Part shown: positions 24,954 to 33,506 of the stretch, piece after piece
Layout of the letters: each line of letters starts with the position of its first letter
Numbering within the stretch: position 1 is the stretch's first letter
Made by a program: the position numbers and the translations under genes
Assembly: GCA_902610675.1 (NCBI GenBank)
Contig: CACLWP010000003.1
Span: 17,243 to 81,242, forward strand
Direction of reading: 5' to 3'
DNA from: an uncultured Pelagibacteraceae bacterium
Lineage (GTDB): Bacteria; Pseudomonadota; Alphaproteobacteria; Pelagibacterales; Pelagibacteraceae
Length of the DNA: 64,000 nt
The notes under the pieces: generated by a model
Told to the model about the DNA's origin: nothing
Database searches by the model: none
Seen by the model: only the letters and a program-made list of their open reading frames with translations

Positions 24954-25262
24954 ATGAAAGTAATTTATACAAGAACAATGAGAGTAAAAGATGATTGTTT
25001 AGGAAAAGCAATGGAAATTGGTAAAGGTTTAGCTGCAGTTAGAAAAAAACATTATCCTAACCATGATGTTTATTTCTCTTTTCAAATGGGTGGTGACCCA
25101 AGAACAATAAGAGAAACTTTAATCGGAACTATGTTTGAAGGTGATAATGATGCTGACGCTAACATGTCTGCGGATCCTGAATATATAAAACTTTTGGATC
25201 AGTTAAAGGAAGTTGCGATAGAAGGTACTATCGAAGATGAGATTAGACCAATATTTAGTTAA
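24954..25262 (+). CDS. Small protein of unknown function
   Basis: A 102-residue protein (MKVIYTRTMRVKDDCLGKAMEIGK...). I chose the ATG at 24954 because GAAGAGGA lies just upstream; an in-frame TTG 15 bases earlier would swallow the ribosome binding site. The N-terminal strand and the following helix with HDVYFSFQMGG again fit the small alpha/beta-barrel pattern. The stop codon shares its last base with the start of the DUF1330-like gene (TAATG), so the two are coupled. Confidence 0.6.
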   Translation: MKVIYTRTMRVKDDCLGKAMEIGKGLAAVRKKHYPNHDVYFSFQMGGDPRTIRETLIGTMFEGDNDADANMSADPEYIKLLDQLKEVAIEGTIEDEIRPIFS

Positions 25263-25549
25263 TGTCAGGCTACGCAATATTCAATATTGAGATAAAAAAA
25301 CCAGAAGAGTATAAGGAATATGTTGAAAGAGTTAAACCACTGGCCGAAAAATTTGGTGGAGACTATATAATCCGTGGAGGTGAAACTAAAGTTTTAGAGG
25401 GAAATTGGGAATATCCTAGAACAGTTGTCATTAAATTTCCAAGTTACGAAAAAGCTTTAGAGTGGTATAACTCTGATGAATACAAACCAATAAAACAAAT
25501 CCGTTTAGAAAACTCAATTGGTAACGGAATAATAATTAGAGGAGTATAA
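25262..25549 (+). CDS. DUF1330 family protein
   Basis: The 95-residue protein matches the DUF1330 pattern: GYAIFNIEIKKPEEYKEYV at the start, the GGDYIIRGGETKVLEG turn, RTVVIKFPSYEKALEWYNSDEYKPIKQIR, and a short C-terminal strand. These proteins form dimeric alpha/beta barrels of unknown function. It is coupled to the preceding gene and followed by an NTF2-like gene after 1 bp. Confidence 0.82.
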   Translation: MSGYAIFNIEIKKPEEYKEYVERVKPLAEKFGGDYIIRGGETKVLEGNWEYPRTVVIKFPSYEKALEWYNSDEYKPIKQIRLENSIGNGIIIRGV

Positions 25550-25550
25550 G

Positions 25551-25871
25551 ATGTCGATATTAAAAAAATACACTGACGCAATAGACAAGAAAGACGAAGC
25601 AACTATGAATGAACTTTTGCACGATGATTTTAAATTCACGATGCATAAATCTGGAAATTCTTTAGGAAAAGCTGATGTTATTAAATGGGCAATGAGTGGA
25701 GATATAAATCAAGATAAAGCTAGAGTCGTATATGAAAATGATGAAGTGGGTGTGCACCATTCTTTGGTTACATTTAATGACGGAAATGTTGAAGCTGTAA
25801 TGGCAGTTTACAGATATAAAGACGGAAAAATTGTTAGTTTAGAAACCGGCGCTACCCCAATGTCCAAATAA
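25551..25871 (+). CDS. NTF2-like (SnoaL-type) fold protein
   Basis: A 106-residue protein whose start SILKKYTDAIDKKDEATMNELLHDDFKFTMH is characteristic of the NTF2/SnoaL superfamily, followed by the curved-sheet strands VHHSLVTFNDGNVEAVMAVYRYKDGKIVSLE. Members are small isomerases, hydrolases or dimer modules; function is unknown here. GGAG lies 9 bp before the ATG. Its stop codon is directly followed by the GTG start of the TPR gene. Confidence 0.75.
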   Translation: MSILKKYTDAIDKKDEATMNELLHDDFKFTMHKSGNSLGKADVIKWAMSGDINQDKARVVYENDEVGVHHSLVTFNDGNVEAVMAVYRYKDGKIVSLETGATPMSK

Positions 25872-26420
25872 GTGAGGAAAATTTTATTTTTTTTTCTCAT
25901 TTTTTTTACAACATCTTTATGTGCTGATGACAAACATCAAAAACAAATTGATGAACTGTTTGATCAATTAAAAAAAGCTGCAAATTTTGAAAATTCGGAA
26001 AAAATTGAGTCAAAAATATGGGATCTTTGGATCACCCACCCTACTAAAGATAGTTTAACAAATCTTTTGGCTGATGGATCATCTTCAATGTCTCAAAACA
26101 AACTTGAGGATGCTTATAATATATTTACAGAGGTAATCGAAATAGATCCAAATTGGGCAGAAGCTTGGAATAAAAGAGCTACAGTATTGTATTTAATGGG
26201 TAAATATGAAATGTCACAAGCTGATATAAATAAAGTGCTGGATATTGAAAAAAGACATTTCGGAGCACTCACAGGTCAAGGTTTAGTACAAACTGCATTA
26301 AAGAATTACGAAAAAGCAATTGATAGTTATATTGAAGCTCACAAAGTTCATCCGTATATGAAATCTCCTATGATAATGATTGAAAAACTTATGTTACAAT
26401 TGCAAAAACAAAGTATTTAG
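25872..26420 (+). CDS. Secreted tetratricopeptide repeat protein
   Basis: A 182-residue protein with a signal peptide (RKILFFFLIFFTTSLCA) and then about three TPR units; the clearest is AYNIFTEVIEIDPNWAEAWNKRATVLYLMG with KRHFGALTGQGLVQTALKNYEKAIDSYIEAHKVHP next to it. It probably acts as a periplasmic scaffold with an unknown partner. It starts at a GTG immediately after the previous stop. The Cys at SLC is not in a normal lipobox, so it is unlikely to be a lipoprotein. Confidence 0.82.
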   Translation: MRKILFFFLIFFTTSLCADDKHQKQIDELFDQLKKAANFENSEKIESKIWDLWITHPTKDSLTNLLADGSSSMSQNKLEDAYNIFTEVIEIDPNWAEAWNKRATVLYLMGKYEMSQADINKVLDIEKRHFGALTGQGLVQTALKNYEKAIDSYIEAHKVHPYMKSPMIMIEKLMLQLQKQSI

Positions 26421-26425
26421 AAATT

Positions 26426-26647
26426 ATGTTACCAAAGAAATATACTAAAATTTTATTTATCTGTCTTATGAGTTTCAGTATGAGTTTAATTATGACTTTA
26501 ATAATTACATATATAAACACGGGTTTTGATGAAATGTACTATATGAGGTTCTTTAAAGCTTGGTCTATAAGTTTGCCCGTAGCATTAGTTGCAATATCAC
26601 TGGTGGCTCCCATGGTACAAAAAATTGTAGATAAAATTATTAAATAG
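26426..26647 (+). CDS. DUF2798 family small membrane protein
   Basis: A 73-residue protein with two hydrophobic helices (ILFICLMSFSMSLIMTLIITYI and ISLPVALVAISLVAPMV) joined by a short loop with FKAWSISLP, the pattern of DUF2798. The function of the family is unknown. It lies 5 bp after the TPR gene and 14 bp before the SMR-like gene on the same strand. Confidence 0.75.
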   Translation: MLPKKYTKILFICLMSFSMSLIMTLIITYINTGFDEMYYMRFFKAWSISLPVALVAISLVAPMVQKIVDKIIK

Positions 26648-26661
26648 TTTTATTCTTAATA

Positions 26662-26997
26662 ATGAGTAATTTTTCAGGATATATTTTTCTCATATTAGCA
26701 ATAATCCTAGGAATAACTTCAAATGGGTATTTAAAATCTACTAACGGATTTACAATCCTCGCTCCAACTATTTTTTGTATTATATCAATAACTGCTTGTA
26801 TCTTTTGTTTATCAAAAGCCATGGATATTATTCCAGTTGGTTTTACATACGCAACTTATGGAGGTTTAACAATAACAGCAGTAACATTGTTTGGAGTTTT
26901 TAAGTATCAACAAATTCCAAACATTTATGGAATAATTGGAATTAGTTTAATAATTATTGGTGTAATTCTTCTAAATACTTTAGGTAAAACTAACTAG
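26662..26997 (+). CDS. Small multidrug resistance (SMR/EmrE-type) family protein lacking the key Glu
   Basis: A 111-residue protein with four membrane helices aligning well with EmrE, including LSKAMDIIPVGFTYATYGG (helix 3 region) and IIGISLIIIGVILLNTLG (helix 4). The membrane-embedded Glu14 that couples protons to substrate in SMR transporters aligns with Gly17 here (AIILGITSNGYLK). This suggests it either partners another SMR subunit or has a different role. It is convergent with the HisN-like gene, overlapping by 8 bp. Confidence 0.75.
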   Translation: MSNFSGYIFLILAIILGITSNGYLKSTNGFTILAPTIFCIISITACIFCLSKAMDIIPVGFTYATYGGLTITAVTLFGVFKYQQIPNIYGIIGISLIIIGVILLNTLGKTN

Positions 26998-27793
26998 AAA
27001 CTGGCTTTAAAATTTTGAGCATTTTTTTATGCAGACTATTATTTGCTGAGCAAATAATATTCCCAGCTTTCTTAGCATTATCATTTTTCCAAGTTGAAAC
27101 TACTCCTTTCGCAGCTTCAATAATTGGGATTAAGGCATGAATATCCCAAATTTTATTTCCACATTGAATAACGACATCAAGTTTACCCTCAGCCAGATGT
27201 GAATAGCTTAAAGCATCTGAACAAGGAAATTGCATCCTCTTTAAAATTTGAGGAATTTTTTTTTGTTTATTTAATGATAAACTTCCATGAAAAGCTGCGG
27301 ATAATTTCATATTTGAATAAGTTGCTTTTTGATTAACGAGTATTCTCTTTTTTTTTCCATTCTCTGAAACATAAGAGGAATCATATGAAGTATTAAAATA
27401 AAATTTTCTAAGAATTGGAAAATTCGCAAGACCAATGATTGGAGTACTTTTGTAATTTAAAGATATTAAATTACTCCATGTTGGGTTTCCTATTACAAAT
27501 GATCTGGTTCCATCTATGGGATCAATAATCCAAGAGTAATCACTTTTAGTTTTTTTTGTGCCAAATTCCTCACCTATAATTTGGTGATTCGGAAATTTTT
27601 TTTTTATTTCGTTTCTTATAAATCTTTCAAAAGCCCTGTCGGCGGTTGTCACGGGATCATAGCCACTTCTAAGTTTATTAGATACTTTAAATGGTTTGTT
27701 TAATTTTGAATAATAAAATCTTGTTAATTTATAAGCTAAATTTTCAATAAATTTAGAATAAATTTTATAATCTGATGATTTTACAATTTGCAC
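26990..27793 (-). CDS. Inositol monophosphatase family protein, histidinol-phosphatase (HisN)-like
   Basis: A 267-residue FIG-superfamily phosphatase with the metal-binding signatures GEEFG, DPIDGTRSF (near residues 92-100) and WDIHAL near 217. The PVTTADRAFERFIRNEI segment and DPIDGTRSFVIG are close to HisN-type histidinol-phosphate phosphatases, which use the same fold. An inositol or other sugar-phosphate phosphatase activity cannot be excluded. It is a single-gene unit, convergent with the SMR gene and divergent from the BBOX-like gene across 65 bp. Confidence 0.8.
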   Translation of the reverse strand: MQIVKSSDYKIYSKFIENLAYKLTRFYYSKLNKPFKVSNKLRSGYDPVTTADRAFERFIRNEIKKKFPNHQIIGEEFGTKKTKSDYSWIIDPIDGTRSFVIGNPTWSNLISLNYKSTPIIGLANFPILRKFYFNTSYDSSYVSENGKKKRILVNQKATYSNMKLSAAFHGSLSLNKQKKIPQILKRMQFPCSDALSYSHLAEGKLDVVIQCGNKIWDIHALIPIIEAAKGVVSTWKNDNAKKAGNIICSANNSLHKKMLKILKPVSS

Positions 27794-27858
27794 ATCGCTC
27801 TAATACTATTTTATTACTATTGATTAAAGCTAAATTTTAAATAATGATTTAAAATTAG

Positions 27859-28959
27859 ATGAAATTGGAGTTAAAAAATAATAAGGTATTTTTTGAAAGT
27901 AAGGGTCAAAAAAAAGAAATTCACCCGTTTTGGCTAAGAGAAAGAGTAAATGGAGATAAATTTGTCGATAAGTCAACTCAACAGAGATTATTTGATCCGA
28001 CTCAATTACAGGAAAACATTCAAATTAAAGATTTAAGTTTGTATAATGATTTCTTAGAGGTAAATTTTAATGACGGTGCTTCAATAAAAATTGCTGTTAT
28101 TGATATTTTCAAAGAATTCTCAAATATCGATGAAATTAAACAAATAGAAAAAATAAAATGGGACTCTTCATTCAAAGAGCAAAATACTTTTGAGTTTGAT
28201 GAAAATTTATTTGAAACCGATAAAATGTACAAAGCTTTAATTAATTTTTATCAATACGGTTTTGTGATCTTTAAAAATGTACCTACAAAAGATAATTTTA
28301 TTGTAAAGTTTGCCAACTCAATCGGTAGTGTAAGGCGAACAAACTTTGGAGAATTTTTTAATGTACAATCAAAACCAAACCCAAATGATTTAGCGTATAC
28401 ATCTTTGAATCTAGCGCCCCATACAGATAACCCTTATAGAAATCCTGTGCCATGTATTCAAATTCTTCAATGCATTGAAAATGAAGTAACTGGTGGTTTA
28501 TCAACTTTAGTTGATGGATACACTGTTTCTGAAAAACTTAAACAAAATTTTCCAAATTATTATAAAATTTTAACGGAAGTTAAAATACGATTTCAATTTA
28601 TAGATCAAACGATAGTTTTAGAAGATTGGGCTGAAATGATAAAGTTAGATGAAAGTGGAAATTTTAAACAAGTTCGCTTTAGTCCCAGGCTAGATTTTGT
28701 TCCACTAATTTGTAAGGAAAAACTGGAGTTATTTTATTCTGCAAGAAAAAAATTATCTGAGCTCTATAATTCTAAAAATTATAAAATTGAATTTAAATTA
28801 TTATCTGGAGACTTATTAATGATGGACAATTATAGATTACTACATGGTAGAACTAAATATGACGTAAATGAAGGTAATCGTTTTCTGCAGGGTTGCTATA
28901 TTGATTATGATAGCACTGAGGGACGACTAAAACATTTGAAAAGAAAATTTAATTATTAA
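27859..28959 (+). CDS. Gamma-butyrobetaine/trimethyllysine dioxygenase-like 2-oxoglutarate oxygenase
   Basis: A 366-residue protein with the N-terminal DUF971-like domain (FWLRERVNG, QRLFDPTQL) followed by a TauD-type oxygenase domain. Fe(II) ligands are visible as His188 and Asp190 (APHTDNPYRNP) and the distal His in LLHGRTKYD near 333; the 2-oxoglutarate-binding Arg is in GNRFLQGCYID. The two-domain layout and the NPYRNP motif mark the BBOX1/TMLHE family, which hydroxylates gamma-butyrobetaine or trimethyllysine in carnitine metabolism. Substrate remains inferred. It is convergent with azoR, sharing TTAA. Confidence 0.82.
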   Translation: MKLELKNNKVFFESKGQKKEIHPFWLRERVNGDKFVDKSTQQRLFDPTQLQENIQIKDLSLYNDFLEVNFNDGASIKIAVIDIFKEFSNIDEIKQIEKIKWDSSFKEQNTFEFDENLFETDKMYKALINFYQYGFVIFKNVPTKDNFIVKFANSIGSVRRTNFGEFFNVQSKPNPNDLAYTSLNLAPHTDNPYRNPVPCIQILQCIENEVTGGLSTLVDGYTVSEKLKQNFPNYYKILTEVKIRFQFIDQTIVLEDWAEMIKLDESGNFKQVRFSPRLDFVPLICKEKLELFYSARKKLSELYNSKNYKIEFKLLSGDLLMMDNYRLLHGRTKYDVNEGNRFLQGCYIDYDSTEGRLKHLKRKFNY

Positions 28960-29537
28960 GTTATACTTTCTATCTGTTTTTCGGCATCTCTTATTGATTT
29001 TTCATAATCTAGTGACATTTGATCAGCACTTACTACCTGTACCTTTTCTATGCCAAAGAAATTTAAAATAAACTTCAACCAAGGAGTAAGAAAATCTTCA
29101 TTACTATTAAGCTTTGTACCACCTGAAGTAATTACTAAATAAGCTTTTTTATTCTTTAATAAACCCTCTCTCCTTCCGTTAGGTTTAAATTTAAAGGTTT
29201 CCCCAATTCTGGCAGCAAGATCGGACCAGGCCTTTAAAGTTGCAGGGGGTCCATAATTATAAATTGGAGCTGATATAATTATGATATCACTTTCTTTTAA
29301 TTCCTTTACAAGAGTGTCTGAAAGCTTAAACATTTTTTTATGTGTTTCTGTTTGATCCTTGGGATCTATTTTCATTCCTGACTCTGTCAAATTGGATACG
29401 AAAACCATCTCATCATTTAGATCTCTATAGATAACTTCATCCCCGGGTTTTTTTATTTTATTTAAAAGTTTTTTCGCTAAAGCTCTTGAGGTTGAACCAT
29501 CTTTTCTTGCACTAGAGTCTATCTGATAAATTTTCAT
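28956..29537 (-). CDS. FMN-dependent NADH-azoreductase-like flavoprotein
   Basis: A 193-residue flavodoxin-fold protein. The FMN phosphate loop is SSARKDGSTSRALA near residues 8-21, the second FMN contact is APIYNYGPPATLKAW near 90-104, and the C-terminal part carries TSGGTKLNSNEDF. These match the AzoR family. It would reduce quinones or azo compounds with NADH; physiologically a quinone detoxification role is likely. It is the last gene of a minus-strand group ALDH-FAH-ccdA-azoR, 8 bp after ccdA. Confidence 0.83.
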   Translation of the reverse strand: MKIYQIDSSARKDGSTSRALAKKLLNKIKKPGDEVIYRDLNDEMVFVSNLTESGMKIDPKDQTETHKKMFKLSDTLVKELKESDIIIISAPIYNYGPPATLKAWSDLAARIGETFKFKPNGRREGLLKNKKAYLVITSGGTKLNSNEDFLTPWLKFILNFFGIEKVQVVSADQMSLDYEKSIRDAEKQIESIT

Positions 29538-29545
29538 AATTTAAT

Positions 29546-30253
29546 TTAACCAAAATTTTGTAAGAAAGGGAGAATATTTAGTAAATAATATCCTAATGCT
29601 TGTAATTGATTAGTTAATATCAAAATACCAGTGATTAGCAGTATTATTCCTCCTATTCTTGAAACCAGATTAATATTTTTTCTAAAGTTTTTTGAAAATA
29701 TAAGAAACCTTTGTATTAAATAACCTGATAAAATAAAAGGTATAGCTAATCCAATAGAATAAAAGGATAGTAACAATATTCCTTGGCTTAAACTTTGTTC
29801 AGTCGCTGCTAAAACTAAAATTGATCCTAAAATAGGCCCGATACATGGTGTCCACCCAAATGCAAAAGCCATTCCTATTAATATAGGACTAAAAACACTT
29901 TTATTAATATTTGTTTGAATTCTTTTTTCATAATTTAAAAACTTTAGGTTTATTATTCCAGTTATATGAAGAGATAAGATTACAATTATTAATCCTGCAG
30001 CTATTCTTAACTCATAAGAATTTTCTAAAAAAATTTGTCCTAAAAAAGTTGAGGCTGCTCCAAAGATTATAAAGACTAAGGAAAAACCAACAGTAAATAA
30101 AATAATAGGAAATAAATTGATATTTTTTTTATCTACAAGCTCATTAATAGAGCTACCCGAAATATATGAAATGTAACCTGGTATTAATGGTAAAACACAC
30201 GGTGACAAAAAACTTATCAATCCGGCACCAAAAGCAATTATTAATTCAATCAT
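29546..30253 (-). CDS. ccdA: Cytochrome c biogenesis/thiol-disulfide transport protein CcdA
   Basis: A 235-residue six-helix membrane protein with the two conserved Cys positions, FLSPCVLPLIPGY (helix 1) and FGWTPCIGPILGS (helix 4), that carry reducing equivalents across the membrane. It would supply electrons to periplasmic thioredoxin-like proteins for cytochrome c maturation. The start overlaps the FAH stop by one base, so it is coupled to that gene although functionally unrelated. Confidence 0.9.
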   Translation of the reverse strand: MIELIIAFGAGLISFLSPCVLPLIPGYISYISGSSINELVDKKNINLFPIILFTVGFSLVFIIFGAASTFLGQIFLENSYELRIAAGLIIVILSLHITGIINLKFLNYEKRIQTNINKSVFSPILIGMAFAFGWTPCIGPILGSILVLAATEQSLSQGILLLSFYSIGLAIPFILSGYLIQRFLIFSKNFRKNINLVSRIGGIILLITGILILTNQLQALGYYLLNILPFLQNFG

Positions 30254-31098
30254 TATTTCTCTTTAACAATTTTCGATTTCTGTTCACCAAGTTTATCAAC
30301 TCTTAAAATCATTTCATCACCATCTTTCAAATAATCTGGTGGGTTCATTCCCATTCCTACTCCTGCTGGTGTGCCTGTTGTAATTACATCGCCTGGCATT
30401 AAAGTTAAAAATTGACTTATATGTGAAATTAAGAAATTAAAATTAAATATCATTAAACTAGTATTACCAGTTTGTCTTCTTTTTCCGTTGAGATCTAATG
30501 ATAAATTTAAATTGAACAAATCATCTATTTCGTCTCTTGTAATCAAGTAAGGACCCAATGGACCAAAGGTATCTCCCGATTTTCCTTTTACCCATTGACC
30601 GCCTCTGTCTTTTTGCCATTCTCTTTCACTTATATCATTACAAATACAGTAACCTAATACATAATCTTGTGCTTCATCTTCTTTAATATATTTAGCTTTA
30701 TTTCCAATAACCAATGCAATTTCAATTTCATGATCTAAAGACTTTGAGTTTTTTGGTATTACAATACTGTCGTTAGGTCCAGTAATACAATTTGGTGATT
30801 TATTAAAAATAATTGGCTCTGTTGGAGCATCAGAATTAGTTTCTTCAGCATGAGCCTTATAATTTAAACCAATTGCTATAAAATTAGCAGGTTTGATAAC
30901 ACAGGATCCTATTCTTTGATTTTTACTAATTAAAGGAAGAGAGTTTAAATTTAACTGTTTTATTTTATCTAAAATTTCAAAATTTAAATTTTCAGGTGTA
31001 AAATCTTTTATAATCTTAGATAAATTTCGGAAATTATTTTGACTGTCAATAATTGCTGGTATTTCTTTACCGTGTTCTCCAACCCTCAAAAGTTTCAT
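30253..31098 (-). CDS. Fumarylacetoacetate hydrolase (FAH) family protein
   Basis: A 281-residue FAH-fold enzyme with the metal-binding acidic residues in SLDHEIEIALVIG near 125, the family segment IGLNYKAHAEE near 80, and the C-terminal MPGDVITTGTPAGVGMG loop. Members hydrolyse or decarboxylate acylpyruvates, or dehydrate and isomerise related diketo acids. The adjacent succinate-semialdehyde-type dehydrogenase, three bases upstream, suggests a small catabolic module, but the substrate is unknown. Confidence 0.87.
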   Translation of the reverse strand: MKLLRVGEHGKEIPAIIDSQNNFRNLSKIIKDFTPENLNFEILDKIKQLNLNSLPLISKNQRIGSCVIKPANFIAIGLNYKAHAEETNSDAPTEPIIFNKSPNCITGPNDSIVIPKNSKSLDHEIEIALVIGNKAKYIKEDEAQDYVLGYCICNDISEREWQKDRGGQWVKGKSGDTFGPLGPYLITRDEIDDLFNLNLSLDLNGKRRQTGNTSLMIFNFNFLISHISQFLTLMPGDVITTGTPAGVGMGMNPPDYLKDGDEMILRVDKLGEQKSKIVKEK

Positions 31099-31101
31099 TA
31101 A

Positions 31102-32544
31102 TTAGCCTTTGATACCAAGATGGGTATACTTTATATTTAGGTAATCTTTAATTGCCATTGATCCACCTTCGCGACCATATCCACTTTGCTTAATTCCTCC
31201 GAAAGGTGCTTCGGCTAATGCAACCATTGGGGTATTCACTGCGACTGAACCTGTTTCTAAATGTTCAGAGGCAAGGTGAGCGGTTTCCATAGAATTAGTG
31301 CAAACATAACTACATAACCCAAGTTCATGGTTATTAGCTCTTTTGATAACATCATCAAAAGAATTGAAGGATAACATGGGTACTAATGGCCCAAATGGTT
31401 CTTGTTTCATGATTGTGAAATCATCTTTAACGTCATCAAATATAGTGGGTTCATAAAAGAAGCCTTTATTGAAACCAGCAGCTCTTTTGCCACCTAGTAA
31501 AACTTTAGCTCCTTCTTGTTTAGTTTTTTCAACTAACTCCTCAATCTCATTTAATCTTTTTTTTGTAGTTAATGGACCCAATTGTGTTGTGGGATCCATA
31601 CCATCTCCAATTTTTAATTTTTTTGTTTTTTCAATAAACAAATTTACAAATTCATCTTTCTTACTTTCATGAATATAAAATCTGTTGGGGGATATGCAGA
31701 CTTGTCCATTATTTCTAAATTTTGCAGCAATTGCCATATCAGCAGCTTTTTTAATATTAGCATCATCGAATACTATGAATGGTGAATGACCTGAAAGTTC
31801 CATTGTAACTCTTTGGACTTTATCAGCAGCCTGTTTTAATATTAATTTTCCAACCCTTGAAGATCCTGTTATTGAAATTTTTTTTATAATATCTGAGGCT
31901 ATTAGTTGTTGTGCAATACTTGGTGGATCACCTGATAAAAGATTAACAACACCTGGTGGCACACCACATTCTCTACAGATATCAACCATTTCCATTACAA
32001 TACCAGGTGTAATTACATCAGGTTTAACTATAACTGAACAGCCAGCTGCTAAAGCAGTTGAAATTTTTCTTGCTGACAAAACTGCTGGAAAATTCCAAGG
32101 TGTTAAAGCTGCAACAACACCAACTGGTTGGTAATATATATGCACTCTAGTATCTTCAAATCTACTTTCAACTGTTTGTCCATAAATTCTTTTTGTTTCT
32201 TCGGCATTCCATTCAAATATATCTGCAGCACCCCCTACTTCACCTTTAGCTTCTGCAAAAGGTTTTCCAACTTCTAAAGTCATCCATTTTGCAAGCACAT
32301 CTTGCTTCTCTCTCATTTTGTCTGCAATACGTCTAATAATATAAGACCTTTGCCAAGGAGCAGTTTTTTTCCAAACCTCTAATCCTTTTTCTGCAGATTT
32401 TAATGCTCTATCAACATCTTGAGGCGTAGCTTTTGATGCGTGTCCTATCACTTCCTCGTTGGCTGGGTTTATTACTTCATATGTTGACATGTCAGATGAC
32501 TGACACCATTTACCGTCAATAAATTGCCCAAATTTTTCGTACAT
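31102..32544 (-). CDS. NAD(P)-dependent aldehyde dehydrogenase (succinate-semialdehyde/lactaldehyde type)
   Basis: A 480-residue aldehyde dehydrogenase. The N-terminus (FGQFIDGKWC), LTPWNFPAV, the NAD-binding FTGS-like ITGSSRVG, the catalytic Glu in MELSGHSP (usually ELGG), and the catalytic Cys in NNGQVCISPNR are all visible. It belongs near GabD/AldA-type enzymes. It heads a minus-strand unit with FAH, ccdA and azoR and is divergent from the GYD gene across 104 bp. The exact aldehyde is not evident. Confidence 0.87.
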   Translation of the reverse strand: MYEKFGQFIDGKWCQSSDMSTYEVINPANEEVIGHASKATPQDVDRALKSAEKGLEVWKKTAPWQRSYIIRRIADKMREKQDVLAKWMTLEVGKPFAEAKGEVGGAADIFEWNAEETKRIYGQTVESRFEDTRVHIYYQPVGVVAALTPWNFPAVLSARKISTALAAGCSVIVKPDVITPGIVMEMVDICRECGVPPGVVNLLSGDPPSIAQQLIASDIIKKISITGSSRVGKLILKQAADKVQRVTMELSGHSPFIVFDDANIKKAADMAIAAKFRNNGQVCISPNRFYIHESKKDEFVNLFIEKTKKLKIGDGMDPTTQLGPLTTKKRLNEIEELVEKTKQEGAKVLLGGKRAAGFNKGFFYEPTIFDDVKDDFTIMKQEPFGPLVPMLSFNSFDDVIKRANNHELGLCSYVCTNSMETAHLASEHLETGSVAVNTPMVALAEAPFGGIKQSGYGREGGSMAIKDYLNIKYTHLGIKG

Positions 32545-32648
32545 GTGTTTAACTTAGCATTACTGCAGGTTGTGTCTACTGTGTAATTTTTACTATTAAA
32601 AAATTTGTATATCAATGTTAGCATATATAAATAACAAAAGGAGACTCT

Positions 32649-32972
32649 ATGGCAAAATTTTATGCTTTAGGAAATTATACTACACAAGGCTTTCAAGGAT
32701 TCTGTAAAGATCCTGGGTCGGATAGATCGAAGGCTGCTCAAATTGCTGCCGATGCAGTAGGTGCAAAAATGATATCATTTTGCGGACTAAGAGGTGCTTA
32801 TGATTTTATGGCTGTGTTTGAAGGTAGCTTTGAACAAGGTGCTGGAATTAAAATGGCAACTGAAGCAAGTGGAACTTTATGTAATCTTGTGATTTTAGAA
32901 GAAACTAATCTAAATGATATTGCTGCTCACGCTGCTAAGATTGCACAGAAATACAAAGGTGTAGGTCAATAA
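32649..32972 (+). CDS. GYD domain protein
   Basis: A 107-residue protein fitting the GYD domain: AKFYALGNYTTQGFQGF at the start, the central GLRGAYDFMAVFEGS (the Gly-x-Tyr-Asp core), and KMATEASGTLCNLVILEE. GYD proteins are ferredoxin-like oligomers of unknown function. A clear AAGGAG ribosome binding site precedes the ATG. A long hairpin lies just downstream before the thioesterase gene. Confidence 0.85.
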   Translation: MAKFYALGNYTTQGFQGFCKDPGSDRSKAAQIAADAVGAKMISFCGLRGAYDFMAVFEGSFEQGAGIKMATEASGTLCNLVILEETNLNDIAAHAAKIAQKYKGVGQ

Positions 32973-32978
32973 TCAAAA

Positions 32979-33016
32979 TTCATCCATGCCTGATAGTTTA
33001 ATCAGGCATTGATGAA
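32979..33016. other. Long intercistronic hairpin between GYD and thioesterase genes
   Basis: Arms TTCATCCATGCCTGAT (32979-32994) and ATCAGGCATTGATGAA (33001-33016) pair over 16 positions with one mismatch around a 6-base AGTTTA loop. No T run follows on the plus strand, so it is not a typical rho-independent terminator; it could be a processing or stability element. It ends 17 bp before the next ATG. Confidence 0.6.
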
Positions 33017-33033
33017 AGTTAAGTCAAAAACCA

Positions 33034-33504
33034 ATGTCAATTTTTTTAAGTTCTCAGAAAATCATTAAAGATTGGATCGATTATAATAACCATCTTAATG
33101 TTTCATATTACCTTTTAATTTTTGATAAATATGGTGCAGATGTTTTAAATGATAAATTTAAAATGGGAGAAAATTCAGCAAAAACCACTGGTAAGAGTAC
33201 AATGATTGTAGAATCCCACATGACTTATAATCAAGAGCTTAAACTAAATGATGAAGTGGACATTAATTTGGTTTATTTTGATCATGATAAAAAACGTCTC
33301 CAATACAAAATTGAAATGATACACAAAGAAAAAAATTTTTTAGCCTCTACTATTGAAGTGCTGGCTCTTCACGTTGATCTAAACAATAGAAAAGTTATTG
33401 AATTTGATAAAGAAAAAAGTCTTTTAATGAACGAATATATTGAGAAAAATAAATCTCTCTTCAAAATTGACGATTTAAAATTTACAGCAAAATTAAAGAA
33501 ATAA
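33034..33504 (+). CDS. Hotdog-fold thioesterase (betainyl-CoA thioesterase-like)
   Basis: A 156-residue hotdog-fold protein beginning with a KDWIDYNNHLNVSYY motif, where Asp and His/Asn in DYNNHLN are the acyl-CoA thioesterase active-site region. The motif matches the thioesterase domain fused or adjacent to carnitine dehydrogenase (betainyl-CoA thioesterase) more closely than general 4HBT enzymes. With the BBOX-like oxygenase 4 kb away this hints at carnitine/betaine metabolism, but the link is inference. It ends 2 bp from the convergent DUF779 gene. Confidence 0.7.
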   Translation: MSIFLSSQKIIKDWIDYNNHLNVSYYLLIFDKYGADVLNDKFKMGENSAKTTGKSTMIVESHMTYNQELKLNDEVDINLVYFDHDKKRLQYKIEMIHKEKNFLASTIEVLALHVDLNNRKVIEFDKEKSLLMNEYIEKNKSLFKIDDLKFTAKLKK

Positions 33505-33506
33505 AA

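Noticed and set aside
26640..26822. 60-codon minus-strand frame opposite the SMR gene
   Set aside because: It is antisense to a four-helix protein with clear homology and shows no protein-like features.
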